Shown: positions 1 to 5,824 of the stretch, piece after piece
Layout: the number at the start of each line of letters is the position of its first letter
How positions within the stretch are numbered: the first letter of the stretch is position 1
Assembly (NCBI GenBank): GCA_937983315.1
Contig: CALKAH010000224.1
Location: 1-9,729 of the forward strand
DNA length: 9,729 nucleotides
Source: an uncultured Acholeplasmataceae bacterium
GTDB taxonomy: Bacteria > Bacillota_I > Bacilli_A > Acholeplasmatales > Acholeplasmataceae
Direction: 5' to 3'
Notes under the pieces: generated by a model
The model's database searches: none
What the model was told of the DNA's origin: nothing
Seen by the model: only the letters and a program-made list of their open reading frames with translations
Program-made: the position numbers and the translations under genes

Positions 1-89
1 GATCATTCATTGGCATCATTACCCGTAAAGAGATTTTTAATTACATGGTTAAACAGATGAACCCAGTCTTAAAAGAGGAAAGCCGATAA
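1..89 (+). CDS. CBS-domain protein, C-terminal fragment (5' truncated by window edge)
   Basis: An open frame enters from the left edge (first full codon at 3) and ends at TAA 87-89, giving about 28 residues ending ...FIGIITRKEIFNYMVKQ. The pattern hydrophobic-x-G-I-I-T-R-K/R-E-hydrophobic followed by a helix is the closing strand-turn-helix of a CBS domain, the adenine-nucleotide-binding module found in pairs in IMPDH, transporters and small stand-alone regulators. The last 15 or so residues form a short charged tail, so no further domain follows. A stand-alone CBS protein of the CbpB/YkuL kind (cyclic-di-AMP binding in some Firmicutes) would fit, but this fragment is too short to decide. The stop codon lies in the loop of the terminator, which supports this being a real gene end. 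It converges on the minus-strand gene that follows. Confidence 0.6.
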   Translation, partial: SFIGIITRKEIFNYMVKQMNPVLKEESR

Positions 90-104
90 GGCTTTTTTCT
101 TTTT
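74..104 (+). terminator. Intrinsic terminator of the CBS-domain gene
   Basis: A six-base-pair core (AAAGCC 79-84 with GGCTTT 90-95) closes on a five-base loop that contains the TAA stop. The stem can extend outward through two G-U pairs to 74/100. T-rich sequence (TTTCTTTTT) follows directly on the plus strand. Confidence 0.8.
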
Positions 105-106
105 AT

Positions 107-129
107 AAAAAAAGACGCCGAAGCGTCTT
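107..129 (-). terminator. Intrinsic terminator of the acyltransferase/DUF6320 operon
   Basis: A perfect seven-base-pair stem (AAGACGC 112-118 with GCGTCTT 123-129) closes, when read on the minus strand, on UUCG with a C-G closing pair, the very stable cUUCGg tetraloop. A run of seven T residues overlaps and follows the stem on the minus strand. The 5' arm overlaps the stop codon at 128-130. It sits back-to-back with the plus-strand terminator at 74-104. Confidence 0.88.
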
Positions 130-790
130 AGATATGAAAGCGTCTACGAAATTCTTCTCGACTTGATTTACTGGGCAAGAAGATAATTCCAAGTAGTGTC
201 ACAAGCGAGTAACTGAAGCATGCTACTGACGGCCATGTGACGTGTGTGACATTGAGCAAATTAAGAAGTCCTGGAATAAATCCGATAATCGTAATGATAA
301 TTAAGCTTGAGAAGTAATCAAACCATTTCTTTTTGTTCACAATAATTAAGATGGTGATTAAAAGAATGTTGAGTATGACTGCAAACGGTAAGACATAATC
401 AAGTGCCCAACTGTGATCACGAATCGCAAGTCCAATCAAAATCAGCATCCCCACCGTCACAATGATACTTTTGGTGAGTTTAGATGTCCAAACGGTTGGT
501 ACAGTGAGTAGAATAAACATAACAACTGCATACAGGTTAGTGATCGATACAACTAATGACCACGTAAGAGGTAATCCGTCTAAATAATCGACATAGAGAG
601 AAATGAGCACTGAAACAATATTCATGAAGATAAAAAGTCGATGAAAGAAACGTGATGTCTTTTTCTTTTCGATATCAGGGAATTTATAGGTTTCTACGCA
701 ATCGTTTTCTTTCTCGAGATCTCCATTACAAAGCATACAGTGTTCAAGAGATGTATCATAATGGACATGACATGATTTACAGTATTTCAT
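128..790 (-). CDS. DUF6320-type membrane protein with N-terminal zinc ribbon
   Basis: The product is 220 residues. The N-terminus has a CxxC...CxxC zinc ribbon (Cys4, Cys7, Cys18, Cys21). A short charged linker follows, then six hydrophobic segments at about 49-67, 75-99, 107-123, 132-151, 159-180 and 187-205, and a basic C-terminal tail. This layout matches the uncharacterised DUF6320 family, which commonly sits beside condensation-like 'alcohol acetyltransferases', exactly as here. The protein is therefore probably membrane-embedded with a cytosolic metal-binding head; its activity is unknown. Two adjacent ATG codons exist. The one at 790 lies six bases from the strong AAGGAGG (797-803), whereas the one at 793 is only three bases away, so 790 was chosen. 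The start overlaps the 3' end of the upstream acyltransferase gene (stop at 777), which indicates translational coupling. By inference it may anchor or assist the partner enzyme at the membrane. Confidence 0.8.
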   Translation of the reverse strand: MKYCKSCHVHYDTSLEHCMLCNGDLEKENDCVETYKFPDIEKKKTSRFFHRLFIFMNIVSVLISLYVDYLDGLPLTWSLVVSITNLYAVVMFILLTVPTVWTSKLTKSIIVTVGMLILIGLAIRDHSWALDYVLPFAVILNILLITILIIVNKKKWFDYFSSLIIITIIGFIPGLLNLLNVTHVTWPSVACFSYSLVTLLGIIFLPSKSSREEFRRRFHI

Positions 791-2057
791 CATACCCCTC
801 CTTATAATTGGTGTCTAGTGTCACATCGAGGCCTTCATTCACCAAAAACTGAACGATATGATTCATGATAGAAAGATCTTTTAGTGGCGAGCTCATGATG
901 ATATTGGTCTGTTGTTTTAGAGAGATAAGCGTCATGGCGATACCATAACCGGCATTGACAAAATCAGCATCAAGGATGCGTGATTCAAGACCACTTGGGA
1001 GTTCTACAACGCCAAGATTAGATATTGAACAGCTCGAGATGGATTCTCCTAAAATGTTATAGCCAATTTTAAACGCGATCGTCTTAAGAATTAAAGGGAG
1101 AACGCGAATGAAGACATTTTTCTCAAAACCAACCAATGAACTGATTCTTGACTGTAGTTTATCTTTATCAAGTTGATCCTTGAATTGTTCTTTGGTCAAT
1201 TCAAGCATATTTTCGAATGTCCAATCAGTTCGTTTTTGTGTGAAGGTTGCTTTAATATAAAGAGAAAAGTTGCGTAAAGTCACTGAATCGAAATAGGGTC
1301 TCAAATTCACTGGAATAAAGATTTTAAGTGGTTTCTTACCTTGTGTAAAATCAACAGTTTCTTTATAGATGGAATATGCTAAAAGTGCAGTAACAAATTG
1401 TGTGACGGTACATTGGTACTTCGTCTTGACGAGGTTTAAAAGTGCCTTTGTATCCATCTTTGCTTTAAGCATGAGAACCCAATGATTTGAAAAACGTTCG
1501 CCATCAAAATGATATGCTTTTTCTTCTTTAAGGTTTTTGCGCTTTTCTTTATCATAATTGGAAACGAAATTATCTTCGCTTTCTTTCTTTGAATAGGGCT
1601 TTTCGCTTAAAACTTTTCCCTCATGATCGATTTTAAAACCACGGAGCTTGTAGTAGTTGTAGACAATTGATTTTAAAAAATGCATCGCTCCAGATCCATC
1701 TGATATCGCATGAAAGGTTTCAAGTGTAATTTTGTTTTCAAAATAATACACTTTAAACAAATAACCTTGATTTCGATGGGATTTAAAGTATTTACATACT
1801 TGAGAGGGTTCCGGTTCAACCTCAAAATGATGGGTATTCGAAGCAAAATAATTCCAAAACAATCCATTCTTTAATTGGACTGCAAATGTTTCAAAACGAG
1901 GGAGAACTCGGTTGACCGCTTCTTCGAGGATCGTACTATCGACGCTCTCATCAATATAAAAACTGAGTCGAAAGACGTTACTACGTTCGTCTTGCGACAC
2001 AGCAGGGAAAATCTTTCCTGCATTATCGAGTTTATACCAGTATTTTTGTTTTTTCAC
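777..2057 (-). CDS. Condensation-fold acyltransferase ('alcohol acetyltransferase'-like, PapA/COG4908 type)
   Basis: The product is 426 residues. It carries the HxxxDG catalytic motif of the condensation/chloramphenicol-acetyltransferase superfamily (HAISDG, His116-Gly121). A typical second-half element, SISNLGVVELP, lies near 344-354 and corresponds to the structural motif around the channel floor in this fold. The length suits a free-standing acyltransferase. The WYKLDNAGKIFPA N-terminus is characteristic of the group usually annotated as alcohol acetyltransferase. These enzymes transfer acyl groups from a thioester donor to a hydroxyl; the acceptor here is unknown. A TTG at 2078 extends the frame by seven codons. 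The GTG at 2057 is preferred because AGGTG (2063-2067) lies five bases upstream, while the TTG falls inside an operator-like palindrome at the probable transcript start. It is the first gene of a two-gene operon with DUF6320, overlapping it by about 14 bases. Confidence 0.8.
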   Translation of the reverse strand: MKKQKYWYKLDNAGKIFPAVSQDERSNVFRLSFYIDESVDSTILEEAVNRVLPRFETFAVQLKNGLFWNYFASNTHHFEVEPEPSQVCKYFKSHRNQGYLFKVYYFENKITLETFHAISDGSGAMHFLKSIVYNYYKLRGFKIDHEGKVLSEKPYSKKESEDNFVSNYDKEKRKNLKEEKAYHFDGERFSNHWVLMLKAKMDTKALLNLVKTKYQCTVTQFVTALLAYSIYKETVDFTQGKKPLKIFIPVNLRPYFDSVTLRNFSLYIKATFTQKRTDWTFENMLELTKEQFKDQLDKDKLQSRISSLVGFEKNVFIRVLPLILKTIAFKIGYNILGESISSCSISNLGVVELPSGLESRILDADFVNAGYGIAMTLISLKQQTNIIMSSPLKDLSIMNHIVQFLVNEGLDVTLDTNYKEGYDEIL

Positions 2058-2071
2058 GTCATCACCTGTTG

Positions 2072-2097
2072 GTGACAAAATCTGATGATCTTGTCAC
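2072..2097. promoter_or_regulatory. Operator-like 26-bp palindrome upstream of the acyltransferase operon
   Basis: The left arm GTGACAAAATC (2072-2082) and right arm GATCTTGTCAC (2087-2097) are complementary at 10 of 11 positions around a TGAT centre. The site starts at about +1 of the minus-strand promoter (-10 box at 2103-2108), a classic position for a repressor that blocks initiation or early elongation. Size and symmetry resemble TetR-family operators. No TetR gene is in the window, and the site does not resemble the palindromes near the mhq-like promoter. Confidence 0.6.
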
Positions 2098-2102
2098 TTT
2101 CT

Positions 2103-2108
2103 ATTATA
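2103..2108 (-). promoter_or_regulatory. -10 element of the acyltransferase/DUF6320 promoter
   Basis: A perfect TATAAT on the minus strand lies about 46 bases ahead of the chosen GTG start. At 16-17 bases further upstream only poor -35 matches (TTCTTT/CTTCTT, about 2125-2131) are present, and there is no TGn extension. The promoter may therefore be weak or activator-dependent. The predicted start (about 2096) coincides with the edge of the 26-bp palindrome. Confidence 0.55.
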
Positions 2109-2156
2109 CTCTATTTTGTCTTCTAAAGAAGGATATTCGACATAATCACATAATAT

Positions 2157-2174
2157 ATTTCGAATTCGAAGCAA
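2157..2174. promoter_or_regulatory. MhqR-box-like palindrome
   Basis: TTCGAATTCGAA (2159-2170) is a perfect 12-bp palindrome. Established knowledge, from memory: Bacillus subtilis MhqR binds a 9-9 inverted repeat with consensus close to tATCTcgaAtTCgAGATa. Aligned on its centre, the left half-site here matches 8 of 9 positions and the right half-site 6 of 9. It lies a few bases upstream of the -35 box of the operon that encodes an MhqR-like repressor, which makes autoregulation through this site plausible. Confidence 0.55.
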
Positions 2175-2177
2175 AAT

Positions 2178-2189
2178 GCTTGTACAAGC
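2178..2189. promoter_or_regulatory. Second palindrome overlapping the -35 box (GCTTGTACAAGC)
   Basis: A perfect 12-bp palindrome has its centre 19 bp from that of the MhqR-box-like site, just under two helical turns. It contains the whole -35 hexamer (TTGTAC), so a protein bound here would exclude RNA polymerase. It also forms an inverted pair with AAGC at 2169-2172. Whether the same repressor or a second one uses it cannot be told. Confidence 0.45.
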
Positions 2190-2208
2190 GATGATCATCT
2201 TTTATAAT
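2180..2208 (+). promoter_or_regulatory. Sigma-A-type promoter of the mhq-like operon
   Basis: The -35 TTGTAC (2180-2185) and perfect -10 TATAAT (2203-2208) are separated by 17 bases. The predicted transcript start near 2215 leaves a short leader of about 15 bases, with AAGGA (2216-2220) at its extreme 5' end. The spacer contains a further palindrome, ATGATCAT (2191-2198). Confidence 0.75.
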
Positions 2209-2229
2209 CAAAGTGAAGGATGTGAGCAT

Positions 2230-3243
2230 ATGAAACCACTTAATGGGATTCACCACGTAACAGCAATCACAAGTAGTGCAGAAAAAATTTATGATTTTTT
2301 TACACATATTCTAGGACTCAGATTAGTTAAAAAGACAATCAATCAAGATGACATACATACGTATCATCTCTTTTTTGCAGATGATCAAGGAAATGCAGGA
2401 ACTGATATCACGTTCTTTGATTTTCCCAATTCAAGTCCTGCACAAAAGGGTTCAGATGAGATTTCAAAGACATCGTTTCGAGTTCCTAATGATCAAGCAC
2501 TTGTGTACTGGAAAAAACGATTTGAACACTACCAAATCAAACATTATCCAATCATCACCATGTTTGGTATGAAAACACTTGAGTTTCGTGATTTTGACAA
2601 TCAAGAATATGTTTTAGTTTCTGATGAACATGACAAAGGGATCAAGCCAGGTATCCCCTGGCAAAAAGGACCAATACCTCTTGAATATGCGATTTATGGA
2701 TTAGGTCCTATCTTTTTCCGCGTCAGTGATCCAAGGCGTATGGATGATGTATTAACTCAATATTTAACATTTAATAAAACAGACGAAGAGAATGCCTTCA
2801 CGCGATATCAAACGGGTCAAGGTGGCAATGGTGCTAGCGTTATTGTTGAAACAAGAAAAGATCGCGCATTGGGATATCAGGGTTATGGCAGTATTCATCA
2901 TGTTGCATTTTCGGTTGATGGTGATCAAGATATTCACGATTGGATGGATCATCTTGATACAATAGGAGCAAGACATTCAGGGTATGTTGATCGTTTCTAC
3001 TTTCACTCGTTATATACAAGACTTTATCCCTCAATGTTGTTTGAATTTGCGACGGACGGTCCAGGATTTATTGATGACGAAGAATCATATGAAATTCTCG
3101 GTGAAACACTCGCCTTACCTCCTCGTTTCCGTTCGATGAGACACAAAATTGAGCAATTGGTTCGCCCTATTGACACAAAAAGAAGCGATAAGGTTTATAA
3201 TAAAGAATATATGAATAAGGTTGGTGAGACGCATGAAACATAA
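2230..3243 (+). CDS. VOC-family ring-cleaving (extradiol) dioxygenase, MhqA/MhqE/MhqO type
   Basis: The 337-residue product is made of two glyoxalase/VOC modules. Module one begins GIHHVTAI (His8/His9) and module two SIHHVAFSV (His223/His224), with LFEFATDGPGF supplying the likely metal-ligand glutamate (Glu272). This His-His-Glu set and overall plan match PcpA-like Fe(II) hydroquinone dioxygenases and the Bacillus MhqA/E/O proteins, which protect against methylhydroquinone and catechols by opening the ring. The enzyme would be cytosolic. A longer frame opens at 2176, but that start lies inside the -35 region. ATG 2230, with AAGGA nine bases upstream and the HHVTAI motif close to the N-terminus, was chosen. 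It is the first gene of the operon and its last 11 bases overlap the MarR gene. It contains no cysteine. The exact substrate, and which of the three Bacillus paralogues it corresponds to, cannot be resolved. Confidence 0.87.
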   Translation: MKPLNGIHHVTAITSSAEKIYDFFTHILGLRLVKKTINQDDIHTYHLFFADDQGNAGTDITFFDFPNSSPAQKGSDEISKTSFRVPNDQALVYWKKRFEHYQIKHYPIITMFGMKTLEFRDFDNQEYVLVSDEHDKGIKPGIPWQKGPIPLEYAIYGLGPIFFRVSDPRRMDDVLTQYLTFNKTDEENAFTRYQTGQGGNGASVIVETRKDRALGYQGYGSIHHVAFSVDGDQDIHDWMDHLDTIGARHSGYVDRFYFHSLYTRLYPSMLFEFATDGPGFIDDEESYEILGETLALPPRFRSMRHKIEQLVRPIDTKRSDKVYNKEYMNKVGETHET

Positions 3244-3682
3244 GAAAGAGTATTTAAAACTAACAACCGTCTTGTTTCGTACGATGCAACACGTTGAATC
3301 TGTGATTAAGAAGGATATTCAATCGTATGATTTAAATACCACCGAATTCGGAGCGTTAGAATTACTGTATAATCGTGGTGCACAGCCTATGCAGTCGATG
3401 GCATCTCGTTTACTTATGGCGAATAGTTCGATGACCTATGTCATCGATAAACTTGAGTCCAAAAACATGATTTATCGTACACAAGATAACGTTGATAAAC
3501 GGGTGATGATGGTGGATTTAACGCCTGAAGGTCGTGCCTTTTTTGATGGTATTTTCCCTAATCATGTGATGAAGTTAGCTGAGATGTATCAACAACTTTC
3601 TGAAGATGAGTTACGTCTTCTGATTGAGATGTTAAAAAAAGTAGGTTATCAAGCCAAGGAACTACAAGGAGGAACATCATGA
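3233..3682 (+). CDS. mhqR: MarR-family repressor, MhqR-like
   Basis: The product is 149 residues with the MarR winged-helix fold. It has an N-terminal dimerisation helix, wHTH from about 38 to 100 with recognition helix near 65-78 (NSSMTYVIDKLESKNMI), a D-x-x-D-K-R wing (Asp85-Arg90), the LTPEG segment, and C-terminal dimer helices. Placement between a VOC dioxygenase and an MhqD-type hydrolase, with an MhqR-box-like palindrome at the operon promoter, points to an MhqR-type quinone-responsive autorepressor. The protein has no cysteine, so a thiol switch as in OhrR or QsrR is excluded and induction must work through ligand binding, in keeping with MhqR. An upstream TTG (3221) is rejected in favour of ATG 3233, which has GGTGAG four bases before it. 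It overlaps the dioxygenase gene by 11 bases and the next gene by the ATGA quartet 3679-3682. The symbol is by family and context. Confidence 0.85.
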   Translation: MKHKKEYLKLTTVLFRTMQHVESVIKKDIQSYDLNTTEFGALELLYNRGAQPMQSMASRLLMANSSMTYVIDKLESKNMIYRTQDNVDKRVMMVDLTPEGRAFFDGIFPNHVMKLAEMYQQLSEDELRLLIEMLKKVGYQAKELQGGTS

Positions 3683-4278
3683 AACATGTTTATGAACAAG
3701 GGACCAATGGCAAAACATTGATCATGTTACACGGCACAGGTGGCGATGAATATGATCTTATTCCACTCGCGAAGCATATCGATCCTCATGCCAATATTTT
3801 ATCTATTCGAGGTAATGTGCAAGAATACGGTATGCCACGGTTTTTTAAGCGTCTTGCCATGGGTGTTTTTGATCAAGACAGTTTGATTGAAGAAACTTAC
3901 AATCTTCGTGATTTTATCCAAGAATCGTCAATTAACTACGGATTTGATCCTCATCAAACCATTGTTGTTGGTTATTCAAATGGTGCGAATATTGCAGCTT
4001 CCTTATTACTTCATTTTGACCAAATCTTTCATCGAGCAATCTTATTTCGTGCGATGGTCCCCATTCGTAAAGATGATCATAACAATCTTGAAGGTGTTAA
4101 GATACTCCTACTCAGTGGTCAACATGATCAAACCGTTCCACAAGGTGAACCCGAACAACTTCAAACATTTTTTGAACACCGCCATGCCACAGTTGAACTC
4201 AAATGGATTGATCATGGTCATCAATTGACTAAGGATGAATTAGAGTACGCAAAAGCGTGGTATCAACAAAACACTTAA
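3679..4278 (+). CDS. mhqD: MhqD-type alpha/beta hydrolase (carboxylesterase/phospholipase family)
   Basis: The 199-residue cytosolic serine hydrolase has an oxyanion-hole segment LHGTGGDE (17-24), the nucleophile elbow GYSNG with Ser100, acid Asp150 in SGQHDQTVP, and catalytic His181 in DHGHQLT. Size and motifs match the short carboxylesterase/phospholipase family that includes Bacillus MhqD, encoded with MhqE under MhqR control. The likely role is hydrolysis of an ester or lactone arising from quinone detoxification, but the physiological substrate is not established. ATG 3679 follows a strong AAGGAGG (3666-3672) by six bases and overlaps the repressor stop as ATGA. There is no signal peptide and no cysteine. 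No azoreductase (AzoR2/MhqN) or DoxX-like (MhqP) gene accompanies it, unlike the full Bacillus regulon. Confidence 0.87.
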   Translation: MKHVYEQGTNGKTLIMLHGTGGDEYDLIPLAKHIDPHANILSIRGNVQEYGMPRFFKRLAMGVFDQDSLIEETYNLRDFIQESSINYGFDPHQTIVVGYSNGANIAASLLLHFDQIFHRAILFRAMVPIRKDDHNNLEGVKILLLSGQHDQTVPQGEPEQLQTFFEHRHATVELKWIDHGHQLTKDELEYAKAWYQQNT

Positions 4279-4294
4279 GAAAGAAGTGATCCAC

Positions 4295-4645
4295 ATGTTC
4301 GACATCAGCGAACAGGATTTTTCTACATTCGTTTCAACGCACGTCGATTCATTTGATCCGCTTGTTTTAAAACAAATGCCAGTTAAAGAAAAACGTAAAT
4401 ACATGGTTCTATGCATGGTGATTCACTTATTTGAAACGAATCGAATCTATCATGAAAGAGAGATCAATCAAATACTCAAACCCGTTGCAGAAGACTATGT
4501 CATGATACGAAGATATCTGATTGATTATCAGTTTATGGCAAGAAAAGATGATGGAACTTCATATTGGCTATTGAAAGATCCAAAAGATTTCCAAGCGTTC
4601 AATCTCACAAGCAGAACTGATATAACACCTATACAAACAAAGTAA
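4295..4645 (+). CDS. Small DUF2087 protein
   Basis: The product is about 116 residues. Positions 27-95 match the DUF2087 pattern: P-V-K-E-K-R-K start, helix, then EREINQIL, EDYVMIRRYLIDYQFMAR and the G-x-x-Y-W end. DUF2087 is often the C-terminal half of ArsR-like winged-helix regulators, but here it stands alone behind a divergent N-terminal stretch of about 25 residues. The basic, helix-rich character fits a nucleic-acid- or ligand-binding role, not proven. GTG 4286 would add three residues. ATG 4295 is preferred because AAGTGAT (4284-4290), similar to the end of a consensus Shine-Dalgarno site, lies just upstream. It follows the MhqD-like gene after 16 bases and ends at a terminator, so it is the last gene of the operon. 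This is the only one of the four proteins with a cysteine (one). Confidence 0.75.
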   Translation: MFDISEQDFSTFVSTHVDSFDPLVLKQMPVKEKRKYMVLCMVIHLFETNRIYHEREINQILKPVAEDYVMIRRYLIDYQFMARKDDGTSYWLLKDPKDFQAFNLTSRTDITPIQTK

Positions 4646-4677
4646 AATCGGGAACATTATGCTCCCGATTTTTTCTT
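4644..4677 (+). terminator. Terminator of the mhq-like operon, partly bidirectional
   Basis: AAAATCGGGA (4644-4653) pairs perfectly with TCCCGATTTT (4663-4672) across a nine-base loop, followed by a T-rich run on the plus strand. The left arm overlaps the DUF2087 stop, and the loop holds the stop (4657-4659) of the convergent reductase gene. On the minus strand the T tract is only four bases, so termination in that direction should be weaker. Confidence 0.85.
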
Positions 4678-5733
4678 AAGTGTGATGAATTGTTGGATAA
4701 ATGATTTAATACGCGTGCGTTTGACACGATTGACTTCAGCCATCCAAATCACTGTGTCACGAAGCGTTTCCTCAATAGGACGAGGCATATAGCCAAGTTC
4801 TTCTGTAGCTTTTTTATGGCTGAAATAAGAGTTGCTCGAAATGGTATAAAGTGAATACTTAGAGTATATGGGTGGCAGTTTTCTCATGCGATAGAATAGC
4901 TCAGCAAGTGGGACAGTCATCGATGCAAACCATCGGGGAAGCACGTGTATTTTGTGTTTTTTTCCTGATAACATTCTAAGATTCTCAAAGAGATCAAAGA
5001 GATCAATACGATGTCCTGAAAGGATGTAACATGAACCTATACGACCGTGCTCAATGGCTTGAATGATGCCTTTTGATACATCCCTGACATCAACGAAATC
5101 ATACGCACCTTGGACACGTGATGTTAAGAAACCATTTAAATAATCTTCGATCATCATCGTCATATGACCGTGTCCGATATCATCAGGTCCGATGATACCT
5201 GATGGATGAACAATGATTGCAGGTAAACCCCTGGAAATCGCATCAAGAACGTCTTGAGAGGCTTTTGCTTTTGACTTAGCGTAAACTCCAACAACGAGAT
5301 TTGGATCGAAAAATTGAACTTCTTCAATGGTTGATTGTTCCGGTTTTTCAGGGATAGCATGGACTGATGAAACATGAATAAATAAACCAATGTGATGCTT
5401 CATCGACATGTCAATCATGTTTCGTGTTCCTTGAATGTTCACCTTATCAAGTAACGGATTTTTCTTATTCGATATTGAAATAATTCCTGCTGTGTGAATC
5501 ACAACAACGTCATTGTTTTGATATGCTGTATTCGATAGATCGAAAAACGCATCCAATGTTTCTGGTTTGGTGACATCACCACGATAGACCTCAATACCTA
5601 GCTGATCAAGACGCGAAGATGTGTCTTTTGGTAAGATTAAACCACGCACATGTTTTGCTTGATTGCGAAGCATAGAAACGAGCGAATAACCGACATGTCC
5701 GTTTGCACCTGTAACAAGATAAAGTCTTTGCAT
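4657..5733 (-). CDS. NAD(P)-dependent extended-SDR epimerase/reductase (dihydroflavonol-reductase/3-beta-HSD-like)
   Basis: The product is 358 residues. An N-terminal Rossmann fold opens with TGANGHVG (8-15), the TGxxGxxG dinucleotide-binding motif of extended SDRs. It is followed by GDVT (52-55), HTAG (80-83), Ser122/Ser123 in HVSSVHA and the catalytic pair Tyr151-x-x-x-Lys155 (YAKSK). HPSGIIGP and YDFVDVRDV are typical of the dihydroflavonol-4-reductase/3-beta-hydroxysteroid-dehydrogenase branch. The C-terminal 100 residues form the variable substrate-binding part and end in a basic tail. It probably reduces or epimerises a carbonyl or alcohol substrate in the cytosol; the substrate is unknown. 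AAGGTGAT (5737-5744) supports the ATG at 5733. The gap to upstream pcp is 85 bases without a clear terminator, so the two may be co-transcribed, with a possible extra promoter between them. Confidence 0.85.
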   Translation of the reverse strand: MQRLYLVTGANGHVGYSLVSMLRNQAKHVRGLILPKDTSSRLDQLGIEVYRGDVTKPETLDAFFDLSNTAYQNNDVVVIHTAGIISISNKKNPLLDKVNIQGTRNMIDMSMKHHIGLFIHVSSVHAIPEKPEQSTIEEVQFFDPNLVVGVYAKSKAKASQDVLDAISRGLPAIIVHPSGIIGPDDIGHGHMTMMIEDYLNGFLTSRVQGAYDFVDVRDVSKGIIQAIEHGRIGSCYILSGHRIDLFDLFENLRMLSGKKHKIHVLPRWFASMTVPLAELFYRMRKLPPIYSKYSLYTISSNSYFSHKKATEELGYMPRPIEETLRDTVIWMAEVNRVKRTRIKSFIQQFITLKKKSGA

Positions 5734-5808
5734 CCAATCACCTTCTTCAACTTTAACTTATAGCCGAAAAGTAAAAAATGCAAGTCTTTGGAACGGAAAT
5801 CGACAATC

Positions 5809-5824
5809 GTGTGAATTTTCACAC
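5809..5824. repeat. Short inverted repeat at the 3' end of pcp
   Basis: GTGTGAA and TTCACAC flank two bases; as RNA this is a six-base-pair stem with a four-base loop. It overlaps the pcp stop codon. It lacks a T tract on either strand, so it is not a convincing terminator. It could be a processing or stability element, an operator for the downstream SDR gene, or chance. Confidence 0.35.

Noticed and set aside
1875..2075. Plus-strand frame antisense to the acyltransferase.
   Set aside because: It lies wholly inside a well-supported gene on the opposite strand, has no recognisable domain, and shows no Shine-Dalgarno site.
2058..2078. TTG start for the acyltransferase at 2078.
   Set aside because: It lies within the operator-like palindrome, about 18 bases after the predicted transcript start and without a Shine-Dalgarno site. 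GTG 2057 has AGGTG at good spacing.
2176..2229. N-terminal extension of the dioxygenase (start at 2176).
   Set aside because: It would begin upstream of the -35/-10 promoter and lacks a Shine-Dalgarno site. ATG 2230 has AAGGA and puts the conserved HHVTAI motif at the expected position.
2764..3034. Cysteine-rich minus-strand frames inside the dioxygenase gene.
   Set aside because: They are antisense shadows of a motif-verified gene with no supporting signals.
3680..3682. UGA read as tryptophan (mycoplasma-type code).
   Set aside because: UGA ends the MarR and pcp genes at the expected lengths, and Trp is encoded by TGG throughout.
3887..4228. 113-codon plus-strand frame inside the MhqD-like gene.
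   Set aside because: It is an out-of-frame shadow; the esterase frame holds the full catalytic triad.
5734..5818. Sigma-A promoter just upstream of the SDR gene (TTGCAT...TATAAG).
   Set aside because: The spacing of about 15 bases is too short and the -10 imperfect. Possible, but not strong enough to list as a feature.
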